Assembly: GCA_028023455.1 (NCBI GenBank)
Contig: JAQFVV010012396.1
Coordinates: 24,507,330 to 24,571,329, forward strand
Length of the DNA stretch: 64,000 nt
Reading direction: 5' to 3'
DNA from: Epiperipatus broadwayi
Lineage: Eukaryota > Onychophora > Udeonychophora > Euonychophora > Peripatidae
The translations under genes and the position numbers were made by a program. The notes beneath the pieces are model-generated. The model was not told the origin of the DNA. It did not search any database and worked only from the letters and a program-made list of their open reading frames with translations. Below, one piece after another: positions 24,557 through 35,505 of this stretch (position 1 is the first letter of the stretch; the number at the start of each line of letters is the position of its first letter).

Positions 24557-27500
24557 GCTGCAGAAAGGAGTTTGCTATTAACTGAAAGGAGACCCTTTGA
24601 TTCCTCTTGGAGGCCTTAAAGGAAGCGAGCAGGGCAAATTCCTAATGTCCACTTCATACGTTCTTGTCATTGCAGCTGTTATTACTATGTGATTATTCAT
24701 ATAGTATACGAACATGGATGGGCTGCTCACCAACACGCATTAGCCAGCGTGGTGAGTTTATTGGCTTTTTACCTCTGAGTTTAAGATCGAGAAACACCAT
24801 GGTCTTTCTTCTCAGTGCCTGATAAGGCAGAATGAATGTTTGTGTAAATGATAAATATTTTTCCAATACATATATACAATTATGACAGACAAAAATAAAG
24901 CATGGCCCTTATTCCCAGGAGGCTGTAAAGTCACCAACCAAGGCAGCGGTTGGTGGCCGAAGGCAGAGGGTGCTAAGAATCCCCTGATTGTGGACCCAGG
25001 CTGCCATTTGATGACGACTTTTTATTTAGGTACTTACAACTGCAGATCACTTTCAAGTGAAGGAAGATTGCAAGAATTAGAAGAAGAATTGTCTTATATT
25101 AAATGGGACATTATTGGACTTTGTGAAGTTAGAAGAAAAGGTGAAGAAACAATTGATTTAAAAGTGGACATATACTCTATTATAAAGGCACACATATTGG
25201 AAATACAAGTGGAGTAGGATTCATTATAAATAAAAAGTGGAAGAACAATATTGTGGAGATTGATGGTGTATCGGACAGAGTTGCAAGATTAGTTATACAA
25301 CTTAATAGCAGATACCAAATGCAGATAATTCAGGTTTATGCCCCAACAAGTTCTCATAGTGATGAAGTAGTAGAAGATTTTTATATGGATGTACAAAAGG
25401 CTTTTGATCAGAGTAAACAACATTTTAAAATTGTTATGGGAGACTTTAATGCTAGAATTGGTAGACAAATGAAAGATGAAATTGCTGTAGGTAATTTTGG
25501 TTATGGTAATAGAAATGAGAGAGGACATAGACTTGTGGAGTTTGCAGAAAAAGAAAAACTTTATATTATGAATTCATTTTTGAGAAAAATGTTAAAAGGA
25601 AATGGACATGGAAGCATCCAAATGAAGGTACAGCAGAATTGGATTATATTTTGACTAACAGGAAATACATATTTCAAGATTGTAATGTTCTTAATAAATT
25701 TAACATAGGAAGTGATCATCGATTAGTAAGGTGTAAGTTACGTGTTAATGTAAAACTAGAGAGACAAAAATTATTGAGAAAAACAATATTTACAGTTGAT
25801 ATTCCTAATCTTCAGAAACATTCTAATGAATTTAAATTAGAACTTACAAATAGGTTTCAAGTGTTAGGAGATTTTGAACATGATTCAGATTTGAATGAAA
25901 TTAATATGAAAATAACTGATACACTTTTAAAAACTGCAACAAAGATAGCTGGTAGAAAAAAGCAGCAATTGACTAATAAAATTTCTACTGAGACTAGAGA
26001 ATTTATGAAGAAAAGAAGGAATATGAAGATATACAAAAATGATGTATTAAAAAGAATTGAATATCTCGAATTTTGTAAAATGGTACGGAAAAGAGTTGAA
26101 AATGATATAAGAAAGTATAACTGTGAAATAGCAAGGAAAGCTGTAGAAGAAAATAAAAGTCTCAAGAATGTTAAACAACATTTTGGTATTGGTAGGAAAT
26201 TTATATCTGCAATAAGAAAAAAAGATGGAATTATTACTAAAAAGAGAGATGACATCATGAAATTGGTAGAAGATTTTTATCAAGAATTATATAGTAATAA
26301 AGAACAAGTACCTCCTATATCTATTACATCTTCTGAATTGCCCAGAATTTTAAATGAAGAAGTGAGACATGCAATTAAATGTATGAAGAAAGGAAAGGCT
26401 CCAGGAAATGATGGAATTATAATTGATATATTAAAAGAAGAAGGTGAAGAAATAGAAACAATTTTAGCAAAGTTATATACCAAATGTCTAAATGATAAAG
26501 ATGTACTGGAAGATTGGAAGAATGCAGTAATAATATTAATATTTAAAAAAGGTGATAAAGAAGATATTAGAAATTACAGACCTATCAGCCTTTTATCAGT
26601 TTTATATAAAATTTTTACCAAGATAATTACAACTCGTCTACAGAGAACTTTGGATTTCCACCAACCAAGAGAACAAGCTGGATTTAAAAGTGGTTTAAGT
26701 ACAATAGATCATATCCAGGTATTGAGAGAAGTCATAGAAAGGGACAAATGAATATGAGTTGTCATTATGTTTTGGATTTGTAGATTATGAAAATGCATTC
26801 GATTCTAAACACATTTCTTCAGTGATTAAAGCATTGGATCATCAAGGTATAGATCCAGGATATTGTCATATTTTAAAGAATATTTATAAAAATGCAACAG
26901 CAACAATTAGATTACATAATGATACTGAAAAAATCAACATTGAGAAAGGTGTAAGGCAAGGTGACTCCATATCTCCAAAACTTTTTACAGCAGTGCTGCA
27001 AGAAGTATTTTGTGGATTAAAATGGGAAACTAAAGGAATGAAAGTAAATGGAGAGTATTTAAGTCATTTAGATTTTGCAGATGATGTAGTTGTTTTTGCA
27101 AATAATGCTTCAGAGCTGCAGGAAATGTTGCAGGAGTTAGCAGATGAAAGTAGAAAAGTAGGACTAAAGATAAATGTTAAAAAGACTAAAGTAATGTTTA
27201 ATCGATTTGCTCAAAATATGAAAATAAAGATTGATTATGAAGAATTAGAAGAAGTTAACAGTTACAAATACCTAGGTCAGATTATTAATACAGATGGAAA
27301 CATAATGGAGGAAATTAATCATAGAATTAAACTTGGTTGGAGTGCTTTTGGTAGAAATAACTTGATACTAAAAGGAAATATGCCTATGTGTTTGAAAAGA
27401 ATGGTTTTTAACAAATGTGTTTTACCAGTTCTTACTTATGGATCTGAGACTTGGACACTTAATAGAAGAGCAATACAGAGACTTCAGACCACTCGAATTA

Positions 27501-27856
27501 GTATGGAGAGATGTATGTTGGAAGTAACAAGAAGAGATCAAACATGCAATGTATGAGTAAGACAACAAATAGGTGTTACTGACCTTATTGAAAAAATTAA
27601 AAGATTGAAATGGAGTTGGGCTGGACATATTGCTAGAAGAAATGATAATAGATGGACAATTGAAATTCTAAACTGGATTCCAAGAGATTGTAAAAGACCC
27701 AGAAAGAGACCACATGTGAGATGGATGGATGAAATAAGAAAATGTGCAGGGGTGTTGTGGAAAAGAGAAGCTAAAGATCAGAGAAGATGGATTAAACTTG
27801 GAGAGACCTTCATCCTGCAGTGGATTGATAATGGTTGATGATGATGATGATTGATA
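24557..27856 (+). mobile_element. Nearly full-length RTE-type LINE
   Basis: One element holds a 5' non-coding leader (about 24557-24881), an endonuclease plus reverse-transcriptase frame (24882-27838) and a short (GAT)n-type tail (27836-27856), the simple 3' repeat typical of RTE elements. Its first 65 bp recur at 62270-62334 without the rest. Two 5'-truncated relatives lie downstream (31057-31430, 33664-33841). Target-site duplications were not identified and the exact 5' boundary is uncertain. Confidence 0.88.
24882..27838 (+). pseudogene. RTE-clade endonuclease/reverse transcriptase, frameshifted
   Basis: The product would nick target DNA and copy its own RNA at the nick. The N-terminal APE-type endonuclease shows TYNCRSL, DIIGLCEVRRKGEE, YAPTS, VMGDFNARIG, LDYIL and GSDHRLV (about 25030-25740). 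The RT shows NYRPISLLSVLYKIF, motif A FVDYENAFDS, motif B GVRQGDSISPKLF, motif C HLDFADDVVVFA, motif E YLGQIINTDG, then VLTYGSETWTLNR. The C-terminus has KWSWAGHIARR, GRP-like RKRPHVRWMDEIRK and ends WIDNG. Breaks: frame changes near 25190, 25590 and 26750, and an in-frame TGA at 27554-27556 in a frame that then reads on. The length of nearly 990 codons fits one RTE ORF. The catalytic Asp residues of motifs A and C are kept. It is a recently dead copy, since its coding similarity is well preserved between breaks. Confidence 0.9.
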
Positions 27857-28104
27857 ATTATTTTTATACATACACACTAGTGAATTTATATATACTCATT
27901 GCTATTAAAATCTCATCATCATAAAACAAAGCACATATCACAATAAATAAATAAAAATGAACTAAATAACAATAAAAACAATTAACTACAATAACAATGT
28001 ATTTTCAAATCTTTAATTAAAAAATAATCAAAAATATTTTTTTAAAACTATACTGGCACTTCAAAAAGAAAGGGTGCATCTTCCATCCCTTATATATATA
28101 TATT

Positions 28105-28139
28105 GAAACAGTAAGGTCTGCTTTGCAGATCTTTGTTTC
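28105..28139. repeat. 35-bp imperfect hairpin
   Basis: GAAACAGTAAGGTCTGC, TTT, GCAGATCTTTGTTTC, next to a short (TA)n tract. Probably part of the same dispersed repeat that carries GTAAGGTCTGACC at 31910. Confidence 0.7.
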
Positions 28140-28927
28140 ACCTTTTCTTACCTATTTCCTACTGTCATACCTTAGTTTGAACCCCAATCTATCGTAGTGT
28201 GTCTGCAATATGCTTATATACTGAAAATACTGCCTAATTTTAAATCACAAGCACAATGCTCGTATTATATATATAACATTCCCAAATAAAATAAAATATT
28301 ATGAATTATGTATTTGTTCACATAATTTACATTTATTAAAAAGTAAGTTATATAAGTCATAATTGCACACACACTATGATATCCATTTTAAAACATATCA
28401 AAATTATAAATTGTTAAAGTTATTTTGTTTGAATCTATTTACAAATATATTACTGTCATAATATATTTTGATTTAAAATAAAATTCATTTAGTAAATATT
28501 CGTTTAGTAAATAGATTCAAATTTTGCAAGTGAAAAGTAAAACAATTTTCGTTTAGTTTAATAAAAGTCATTCCAAATATTTCTTTAAAATAAATGAGGA
28601 ACAATAGTTTAATTAGCTAATATTATATAAGTTTTATCTAAAAACAGCAGATGTCCTCTTAATGTTTTTTTTAATTAATAAAAGTAATTTTTAATTAAAT
28701 CTAGTTTGTAATCCGAATGTCGACAAAGAAATTAACAAAAGAAATTAATTAATGTTGAATTCCTTTAGACATTGGGATAGATTTAATTACAGCTGATAAG
28801 TCCGATATATTTTTGTAATGCTCCAGGGCAGTTCTATTGTTAACGTCTACTATAAAAAGAATGTTTTTCTTTTGTTCTCCAGATTTTTCTTCTAATGTTT
28901 CTAAGAGAAATCATTCTGAGTTCTATT

Positions 28928-29110
28928 CTAGTAATTTGTAAATCTTGACATGACAGAGTAGAGCGCGAGAAGGCTATTTCTCTCCGGAATGGTCATCCGC
29001 TGCCGTAGACCATCGGAAGTTATCATACAAACCCCGGAACTGCTGCTGCCAAAAATATGAACATTTCCAGATTTTGCTGTTAAATTATATAAAAACCTGC
29101 CGACCACCAA
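28928..29110 (-). other. Weak candidate exon: GC-richer 60-codon open frame
   Basis: The minus strand has an open frame whose composition differs sharply from its surroundings, with several CpGs and residues such as SDGLRQRMTIPERNS. A possible acceptor (AATTTAACAG) ends at about 29077. No donor or partner exon was identified, and the family is not recognised. It could equally be a fragment of an unknown repeat. Confidence 0.2.
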
Positions 29111-31056
29111 TCTACCTAAATGCTTCTCCAGAGGTAACCATAATTAACCCAAGAGCTCTTGTGATAACTAACATGCTATAGCTATTTAAAATTGTTTTCC
29201 TTATATTTCACATAACTTCATTATGTATTTCTTTAACGTGTTAATATAATATAATCAACCATTTTGCTCTATCCTTGGGTTAATATTTTCTATTTATAAA
29301 GCTTTCTTTTATTTTATTATGATAATGTGTCAGAATCATCTTTGACCGAGTGAACTATTCCCTTGATTGAAAGTAAGATGCCACTATTAAAGCATATTTT
29401 AAATTTATAATTTTCCAATTTTATTATCTTGCAAATCACTCATTCGAGGACGATTCTATTCTTTAATATATAATATAATCACATAGTTTAAAATCTACAT
29501 GTTATTGATTTTAATCTAATATAAGAGTATGTGCGAAGTCAATGGTTAAATGTGTCCCTTAATGCATGATTGCATATATAAATCTATACTTACTTTTTAA
29601 ACCCACAAGCATGCATTTTCCTATTTTAATTACCGTGTTCTACTTTAATTATAAAGTTCATCATTGACATTGAGATTGTGCGGACCCTTTTTAAATGAAT
29701 TTCGGGGAATTTGATTGGGCATTTCTCTTAATTCGAGTAAAACCCATTTAGTATGTTTTTATATACACTAGTCTCGTATTGCTGGTAAATGAATTAGTTG
29801 TTGAGACCGCTTTGTTTTATTTTCCAAGGATTCTTTACACGGCAAAGACTGTTCTTTTTGCTTATTGCAAGTTTCCAGGCAGAGGGTGTCAAAGAACCGG
29901 GATTACGCACCAGTCGCTAAGTTTCGGCTGTTCATAAAATACTTTCCTATGGGTTAGCAGTGAGATGCCCTCCGTAATTATTCCGGATCTCTCAATATTG
30001 TTTTATTTTATATTTATTTTACAAAGCATCCGTGACTTAAACATGTCACACCCTCCAACTTTAATAAATTCATTATCAGCAATACTGACCTCCCAATGTA
30101 ACTCTATTATTATTATTATTCTCAAATAAATGCCTTGATCACATTCCCACTTTGTTGCTTAGTAAGCTTTTGTCCATGCTATTCTCGAAATCAATAAATA
30201 TTTTATAACACTTAATTTCAAATATTTTCTTAAACTTGTATAATTGCTCAAAGCACCTCGCACATGTTCCTATCTCATCAAGCACATTGTTGTAATGCTA
30301 TTAGCCCGAGGAATAGAATATATCACTTTGTTTTAAAACCTTTTTGTCATTTATTGAAATATAATGCCCACAATTATTTAATACGTGTCCCTGTCTCATA
30401 TAAGCAGACAGTGGCGTTATATATATATTTTATGAATAAATTTTGTGAAATTATTTAAAACTAAATTTGATCTTTTATTTTATTAGATTCCTATCACTGT
30501 CTCGGTCTATATATATATTTTCTGCATTTCTTTTGTAAATCCATAGACGTTAATTAGCCACCCAAACTTCTTTTAGTATAGAGTCTTTTGTTTCTCCCTG
30601 ACCACCCGGCACCTGTCAAAGGTCATACTAGTAGTGGCATCAGATGCAGTGTTATGTATATGGCGCTGTGAAATTTGGGCTTTAGCTTCGAACTTAGTAT
30701 ATCTAGAAGGCAACCCCTCCTAGAATGTTCAGTTTCGTGTCTGGGGTTTGAATTCTGCAGTGTGTTAGTGAGATAGATGATTCTGACTATAACATATATA
30801 TATTTGTTGCTATATACTGATGTTTTTGATGTCCAGAATACAGTAGTATCAAAATCTTTACTTTCAGTTATTTTTCTAACTGTAATTTTGTATTAGTAAT
30901 AGACTATTAAAGTTTTAATTATTGTATTGACTTTTGAAATCATCATAATACATACATAAAGAATTACACAATATGTAAAATATCAAATTGAATAAAAGTA
31001 ATGTCATTTGAAATAAATACTTAGTTTAATGGCAAAAAAAAAATAAAGATATCACT

Positions 31057-31430
31057 GCAGAGACTTCAGACCACTCAAAAAATTATGGAGAGATGTATGT
31101 TGGAGTAACAAGAAAAGATTGAAAATGCAATGTATGGATAAGAGAACAAACAGGTCTTACTGACCTCATTAAAAAAATTAAAAGGTTGAAGTGGAGTTGG
31201 GCTGTACATATTGCTAGAAGAGTTGATAATAGATGGACAATTGAAATTTTAAACTGGATTCCAAGAGATTGTAAAAGACCCAGAAAAAGACCACATGTGA
31301 GATGGATGGATGAAATAAGAAAGTATGCAAGGGTGATGTGGAGAAGAGAAGCTAAAGATCGAAGAAGATGGATTAAACTTGAAGAGACCTTCATCCTGCA
31401 GTGGATTGATAATGGTTGATAATAATGATG
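31057..31430 (+). pseudogene. 5'-truncated RTE LINE copy 2
   Basis: Matches 27475-27840 of the longer RTE element: CAGAGACTTCAGACCACTC through the KWSWA.HIARR and KRPHVRWMDEIRK segment to WIDNG, then a degenerate (GAT)n-like tail. It has diverged slightly (VHIARR, YARVMWRR) and has lost everything upstream, the usual 5' truncation of LINE insertions. Not functional. Confidence 0.9.
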
Positions 31431-31899
31431 CTGGTTATAAATAGATACTAATCTTTCACCAATTGCAAATAAGTTTGAAATTTAAATTAACTATAATGAT
31501 ATTAAAATGCTACTTAAAATAAACCAAATTTAAACTAACAGATGCAGAACAATTATCTTGTAAACATATATTCAAACATATATAGAAAATACCCATGCTA
31601 ATGCTAACTGAGCAACAAAACAATGAATTATAAACACACAACAATACTAATCTCTGTTATCTAATATAATAAATAAACACATATATTTAAACAATTACAC
31701 ACTAAGTTCAAAATTTTAATTAAATTAGCATAATTTAGATCGATTTAAATTTAGTTTTAATATCACTCTGTGATACAGTGTTGTTATGGATATTTTATGT
31801 GTGTTTATGTGTGTATATAATAGTAAAATAATTTTTAATTAGTCATATCAGACATATCTACAATCAACTTTTTTTATTTTAAAATATGATTTTTTTCTA
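31431..31899. other. AT-rich spacer
   Basis: No gene or structured repeat seen. Confidence 0.5.
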
Positions 31900-32130
31900 C
31901 AGTATTGGCTCTGTAAGGTCTGACCATCCCTCATATATGTATGTAAATGGATTATGTCCTGTACATAAGAGGTCAGAGTGACTTGTGGTTAACAATGAGT
32001 AGGTGGGCTTTGAGCATTCCATCATCATATTTTCAATGAAATGGATGACTGAAGAGTTGTGGGGTGGAGTGGTTTGAAGCCTGTCCATTAAAGTATGAAG
32101 ATTGACTATCTTAATATAAGCTGTGCTTTG

Positions 32131-32131
<1 letters not shown>
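31900..32131 (+). repeat. Dispersed repeat 'F', first part
   Basis: Shares TTTGAGCATTCCATC, TGAAATGGATG.CTGAA, AGCCTGTCCATTAAAGT and CTATCTTAATA in the same order with copies at 48585-49380 and 49660-49940. It is interrupted by an (AT)n-bounded cassette and resumes at 32367. Confidence 0.8.

Positions 32132-32191
<60 letters not shown>
32132..32191. repeat. (AT)n microsatellite
   Basis: Left boundary of the cassette 32192-32285. Confidence 0.98.
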
Positions 32192-32196
<5 letters not shown>

Positions 32197-32282
32197 GGTG
32201 TGAAGGTTGCCTTGACAGCAGTGAGAAATATTGATTACTATATTTTACTGTGAATGTTTAGGTGGTTACTAGTTGGAACTTA

Positions 32283-32285
<3 letters not shown>
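32192..32285 (-). repeat. (AT)n-bounded cassette with X-box-like motif, copy 1
   Basis: About 94 bp between two long AT tracts. It matches the reverse complement of 60813-60919, itself between two long AT tracts. Contains GGTTGCCTTGACAGCAG, close to the half-palindrome GTTGCC-NN-GACAAC that recurs at 38910 and 61452. Strand is assigned relative to copy 2. Confidence 0.85.

Positions 32286-32366
<81 letters not shown>
32286..32366. repeat. (AT)n microsatellite
   Basis: 81-bp AT tract, right boundary of the cassette. Confidence 0.98.
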
Positions 32367-32368
<2 letters not shown>

Positions 32369-32530
32369 AGATGATAATCTGGACCAACTGTTGAGTGCTG
32401 GTTAAGCATGAAATACCCATATTGGTGATTATTTATCTTTTTGACATGTGTGTGATCAAGTGTATCAGTGGTATGAAATAAAATGGATGTCTGAAAGTCA
32501 TGTGAAAGTCTGAGTTCAAACCCCCTATAT
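32367..32530 (+). repeat. Dispersed repeat 'F', second part
   Basis: Continues the repeat: GACCAACTG.TGAGTGCTGGTT, then GACATGTGTGTGATCA, ending in CTGAGTTCAAACCCCC against a short (TA)n. The end resembles a tRNA B-box (GTTCAAACC), as in the other F copies. Confidence 0.75.
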
Positions 32531-33154
32531 ATATAAAAAATAATAAATAACGGTCAGTACTCAGTCAATTTGTTGTGACAGGCAGATAGATATTAGAAAT
32601 TTTTTACTTTTGTCTTAAATTCTAAATTAATATCCACATATACATTTCTTTTTAATATTATAGGGTCAGATAAATTAGCCACTGACCAACTAAATAAAAA
32701 ATGGTTGTATTTGAAATGTAAAAAAAAAGAATTGTTATCCAGCAAAAACTGAAGCCCAAGTAGCAAGTATAATAAAAAATGCATTAATAATACTATAACT
32801 TTATACTTCTTGAACATTTTAAAAGCAATTGAATAAATATCAGACAGTAGATACTTTTTTATAATCAGAAAAAATTACAGCATTTACATCCTGAAAGTAC
32901 TAGTATTATGCAGCTCAGACAGTGAAGTTTTCCTCTTAATCCGGTTTATTCTAGTCCAAACGTAAAGTCTATAATTATTGATAATTATATATGAAGTAGT
33001 GATGTAAAATGTTTAGGAGATCAACTAAATAAAAGAGTAATCAATACATTTTAAATCTTTCATTGCTTCATGAGTTTTTATGTCAATTTTTAAAGAAAAT
33101 AAAAAATAAAAAACTTCATTATTTTGCTGCTTAAAAATTGAACATTATAAAAGC
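32531..33154. other. AT-rich spacer
   Basis: No gene seen; a few 60-75-codon low-complexity frames only. Confidence 0.5.
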
Positions 33155-33300
33155 AGATAAATTGGTAGATAGATGGATAGGCAGACAGACTTACAAAGAG
33201 GCAGATAAATAGATAGATAAGTAAATAGATAAGTTGTTATATAGCTAAATAAATAGATAAATACATGAATGATAGTACATAAGTAGATATGTACATATAC
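33155..33300. repeat. Degenerate GATA/GACA tetranucleotide repeat
   Basis: Runs of AGATAGAT, GGCAGACAGAC and AAATAGATAAGTAAATAG. The opposite-strand open frame (LFTYLSIYLP-like) is a product of this repeat. Confidence 0.9.
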
Positions 33301-33603
33301 AGTTAAAGAGTATATGATATGTAACTGTAAGTAGTAGACAATTAACAAAGAATATGAGAATAGACTGATCGTTGGTAATTATGCAATAAGACTAATCAGC
33401 CATGCATTAATATATTATAGTTACCAGTAGTACTTTGGCATTGATAATACATGGTTAGATAATTAATGGAAATGGTTTTATTGCTCAGGAGTTTATAAAA
33501 AGTTTGAGTACTGAAAATAATTGAGCTGGACCACAATCTGATTTTTGAGGACAGAGTATGCCATTCTACCAAACCAAATAGCTTTTTTTATTATCTTTAA
33601 ACA

Positions 33604-33630
33604 ATATATATATATATATCGCAAAATATG

Positions 33631-33661
<31 letters not shown>
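33604..33661. repeat. Interrupted (AT)n microsatellite
   Basis: AT tracts 33604-33619 and 33636-33661, separated by CGCAAAATATGTATTT. The third RTE copy begins immediately afterwards. Confidence 0.95.
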
Positions 33662-33663
33662 AT

Positions 33664-33841
33664 CAGTTGGATTCCAAAAGATTGTAAAAGACCCAGAAAG
33701 AGACCACATATGAGATGGATGGATAAAATAAGAAAATGTGCAGGGGTGATTTGGAGAAGAGAAGCTAAAGATCGGAGAAAATTGATTGAACTTGGAGAGA
33801 CCTTCATCCTGCAGTGGATTGGTAATGGTTGATGATAATGA
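33664..33841 (+). pseudogene. 5'-truncated RTE LINE copy 3
   Basis: The shortest RTE copy. It matches 27672-27840 (GGATTCCAAAAGATTG, K-R-P-H-x-RWMDKIRK, ending WIGNG) and finishes in GTTGATGATAATGATATATAT. It begins abruptly at an (AT)n tract and ends in AT repeats, suggesting insertion into a microsatellite. Confidence 0.88.
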
Positions 33842-35310
33842 TATATATATAAAAGTGACAACAACTTTATACATTTTCATGATGTGCCTATGCCATAGCT
33901 TTTGAAAGTAACTTGAATATTTTTTTTTGTTTAGTAGCCTTAGGATTTTTTATTTCAATTATTCAATTCTTAGCCAACTTATCTTGCCCATCAATAATAA
34001 AAAACTGCTACAACCTTCACCAACTAGTAACTATTGCTTTTATATTTTCTACTGGAAGAATATTAGAGAAGCATAAAAAGGATGTTTAACCTCTTACTTT
34101 TTTAATATTATAAATAATAATATTGTTTAATTTAATAAAAATTATCTCTGAAGCTTAGAATTTAGTTTTTATCTGATTATAATTTCAATGTTTTTCAAAA
34201 AAATATTTTTCCGATAAAATGTTTTTATTCATAATTATAAAAAAAAAAAAAAAACTAATAATTTGGTATATATATTTTTAAATATTAAAAAATAAATTGT
34301 ATTATCGGTAAAGATTAAATATTTATCTTTACTATTTTAATTTACAAAAATGCTTCTTCAAAAGGTAGTAATTAAATATCCAACGATTATATTAGTCCTT
34401 GTATAAATCATATTAGAATCATGCGATTAATTAAAGTTGTTAACTTTTTTATTATTTTTATGAATTCAATTATTTCATTTAGAAATTATTATAAAAACAA
34501 ATCCAATTTGTAATATTAGAAAATTTAATGTTAAAACTAATGTGTGATATAATTTGCTGAATGGCAATAATAAATATGATGAGTTTCTTACATCTGCTAT
34601 TCAGCAAAGGAGCAATTAAACATAATTATTTCTCATTGTGATAATTACGAAAGTTGAACTTTTTTTTATCAAAGTAAATACCTAATTATGATCATTATAT
34701 CGCATTCTCCAGTTGTGTTAAATAATTAATTAATATTTCGAAGTTTAAATATTCCAAGTTAAATTACCACTAATTTTTTCTTTTTAAATAAAACTTTGAA
34801 ATAATTAGCTTTTATTAGTTTTATTAATTTAGGAATTTATTACAAAAAATATAAAAAATTAAGAAAAAGTGTTTCCAAATTAAATAAAATGAAATGTTGT
34901 TTGAAGCTCAATAGAGCAATGCTAATGTATAAATTTTCAGCCCAAAAGCAATTGGGATAATTGATTACCTGAGTATTTATGACAAAGGTGATTATTATTT
35001 AGCTACTTCATCAATGCTTAACTTCTTAATACTTTTGTAGTGTTTTTTTTATTTTTTTCGGTTGCAATATTAAATAGGAATCCAAGTTATTATTTTTGAT
35101 TTTTACTTTAACTATTATCATTTTTTTTTTTTTCATAGACATAAAATCTATTTAGTGTTAACTCTTGATGTTTTTGCAGAACAGGCGTATTAAAACGTTT
35201 TTAATAATAATTTCTTTTTAAAAATCAATTTATTTTTAAAACTTAATTATATAGTAACTTAATATTTTTTATAATTTATATACAAGTAATAGGCAATACT
35301 TCGTTATTAT
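33842..35310. other. AT-rich non-coding spacer
   Basis: Poly(A) and poly(T) runs (34240-34254, 35120-35133). No gene, RNA or recognisable element. Confidence 0.5.
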
Positions 35311-35505
35311 AAAATATAAATCACAAACTAACAATACGACTTTTGTATAAAACAGAGAAACCTTAAAATAATATAAAGCACTATTGACAAGCGTTTTCAA
35401 CTCGTCCTTATCAAACGAGTTGAAAGCGCTTGTCAATAATGCTGTATATTATTTTAATGTTTCTGTTTTATAGAATAATCGCATTGTTAGATTGTGATAT
35501 AAATA
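35311..35505. mobile_element. Hairpin of two PLE-like 3' tails
   Basis: Inverted arms of about 95 bp (35311-35405 and 35413-35505) with a very short loop. Reading outward, each arm gives GAGTTGAAA[AG]CGCTTGTCAAT followed by an AT-rich tail and [AG]TTTCT.TGTTTTAT. The GAGTT-GAAA-CGC segment preceded by TGAT.AGGAC resembles the hammerhead-like core found at PLE 3' ends. The geometry (3' ends outward) matches the PLE dimers at 19847 and 59171. The PLE assignment is an inference because no coding sequence remains. Confidence 0.55.

Larger units (their letters stand above)
27857..31056. other. Mostly non-coding; one GC-richer island
   Basis: No transposon protein seen. It contains a hairpin (28105-28139), a GC-richer island (28928-29110) and a second less AT-rich patch near 29870-30000. 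A B-box-like GGGGTTTGAATTC (near 30738) suggests an old SINE at about 30620-30790. The rest is AT-rich and featureless. Confidence 0.5.

Noticed and set aside
33145-33348. Minus-strand frame rich in Leu, Tyr and Ile
   Set aside because: It is the antisense translation of a GATA-type tetranucleotide repeat.
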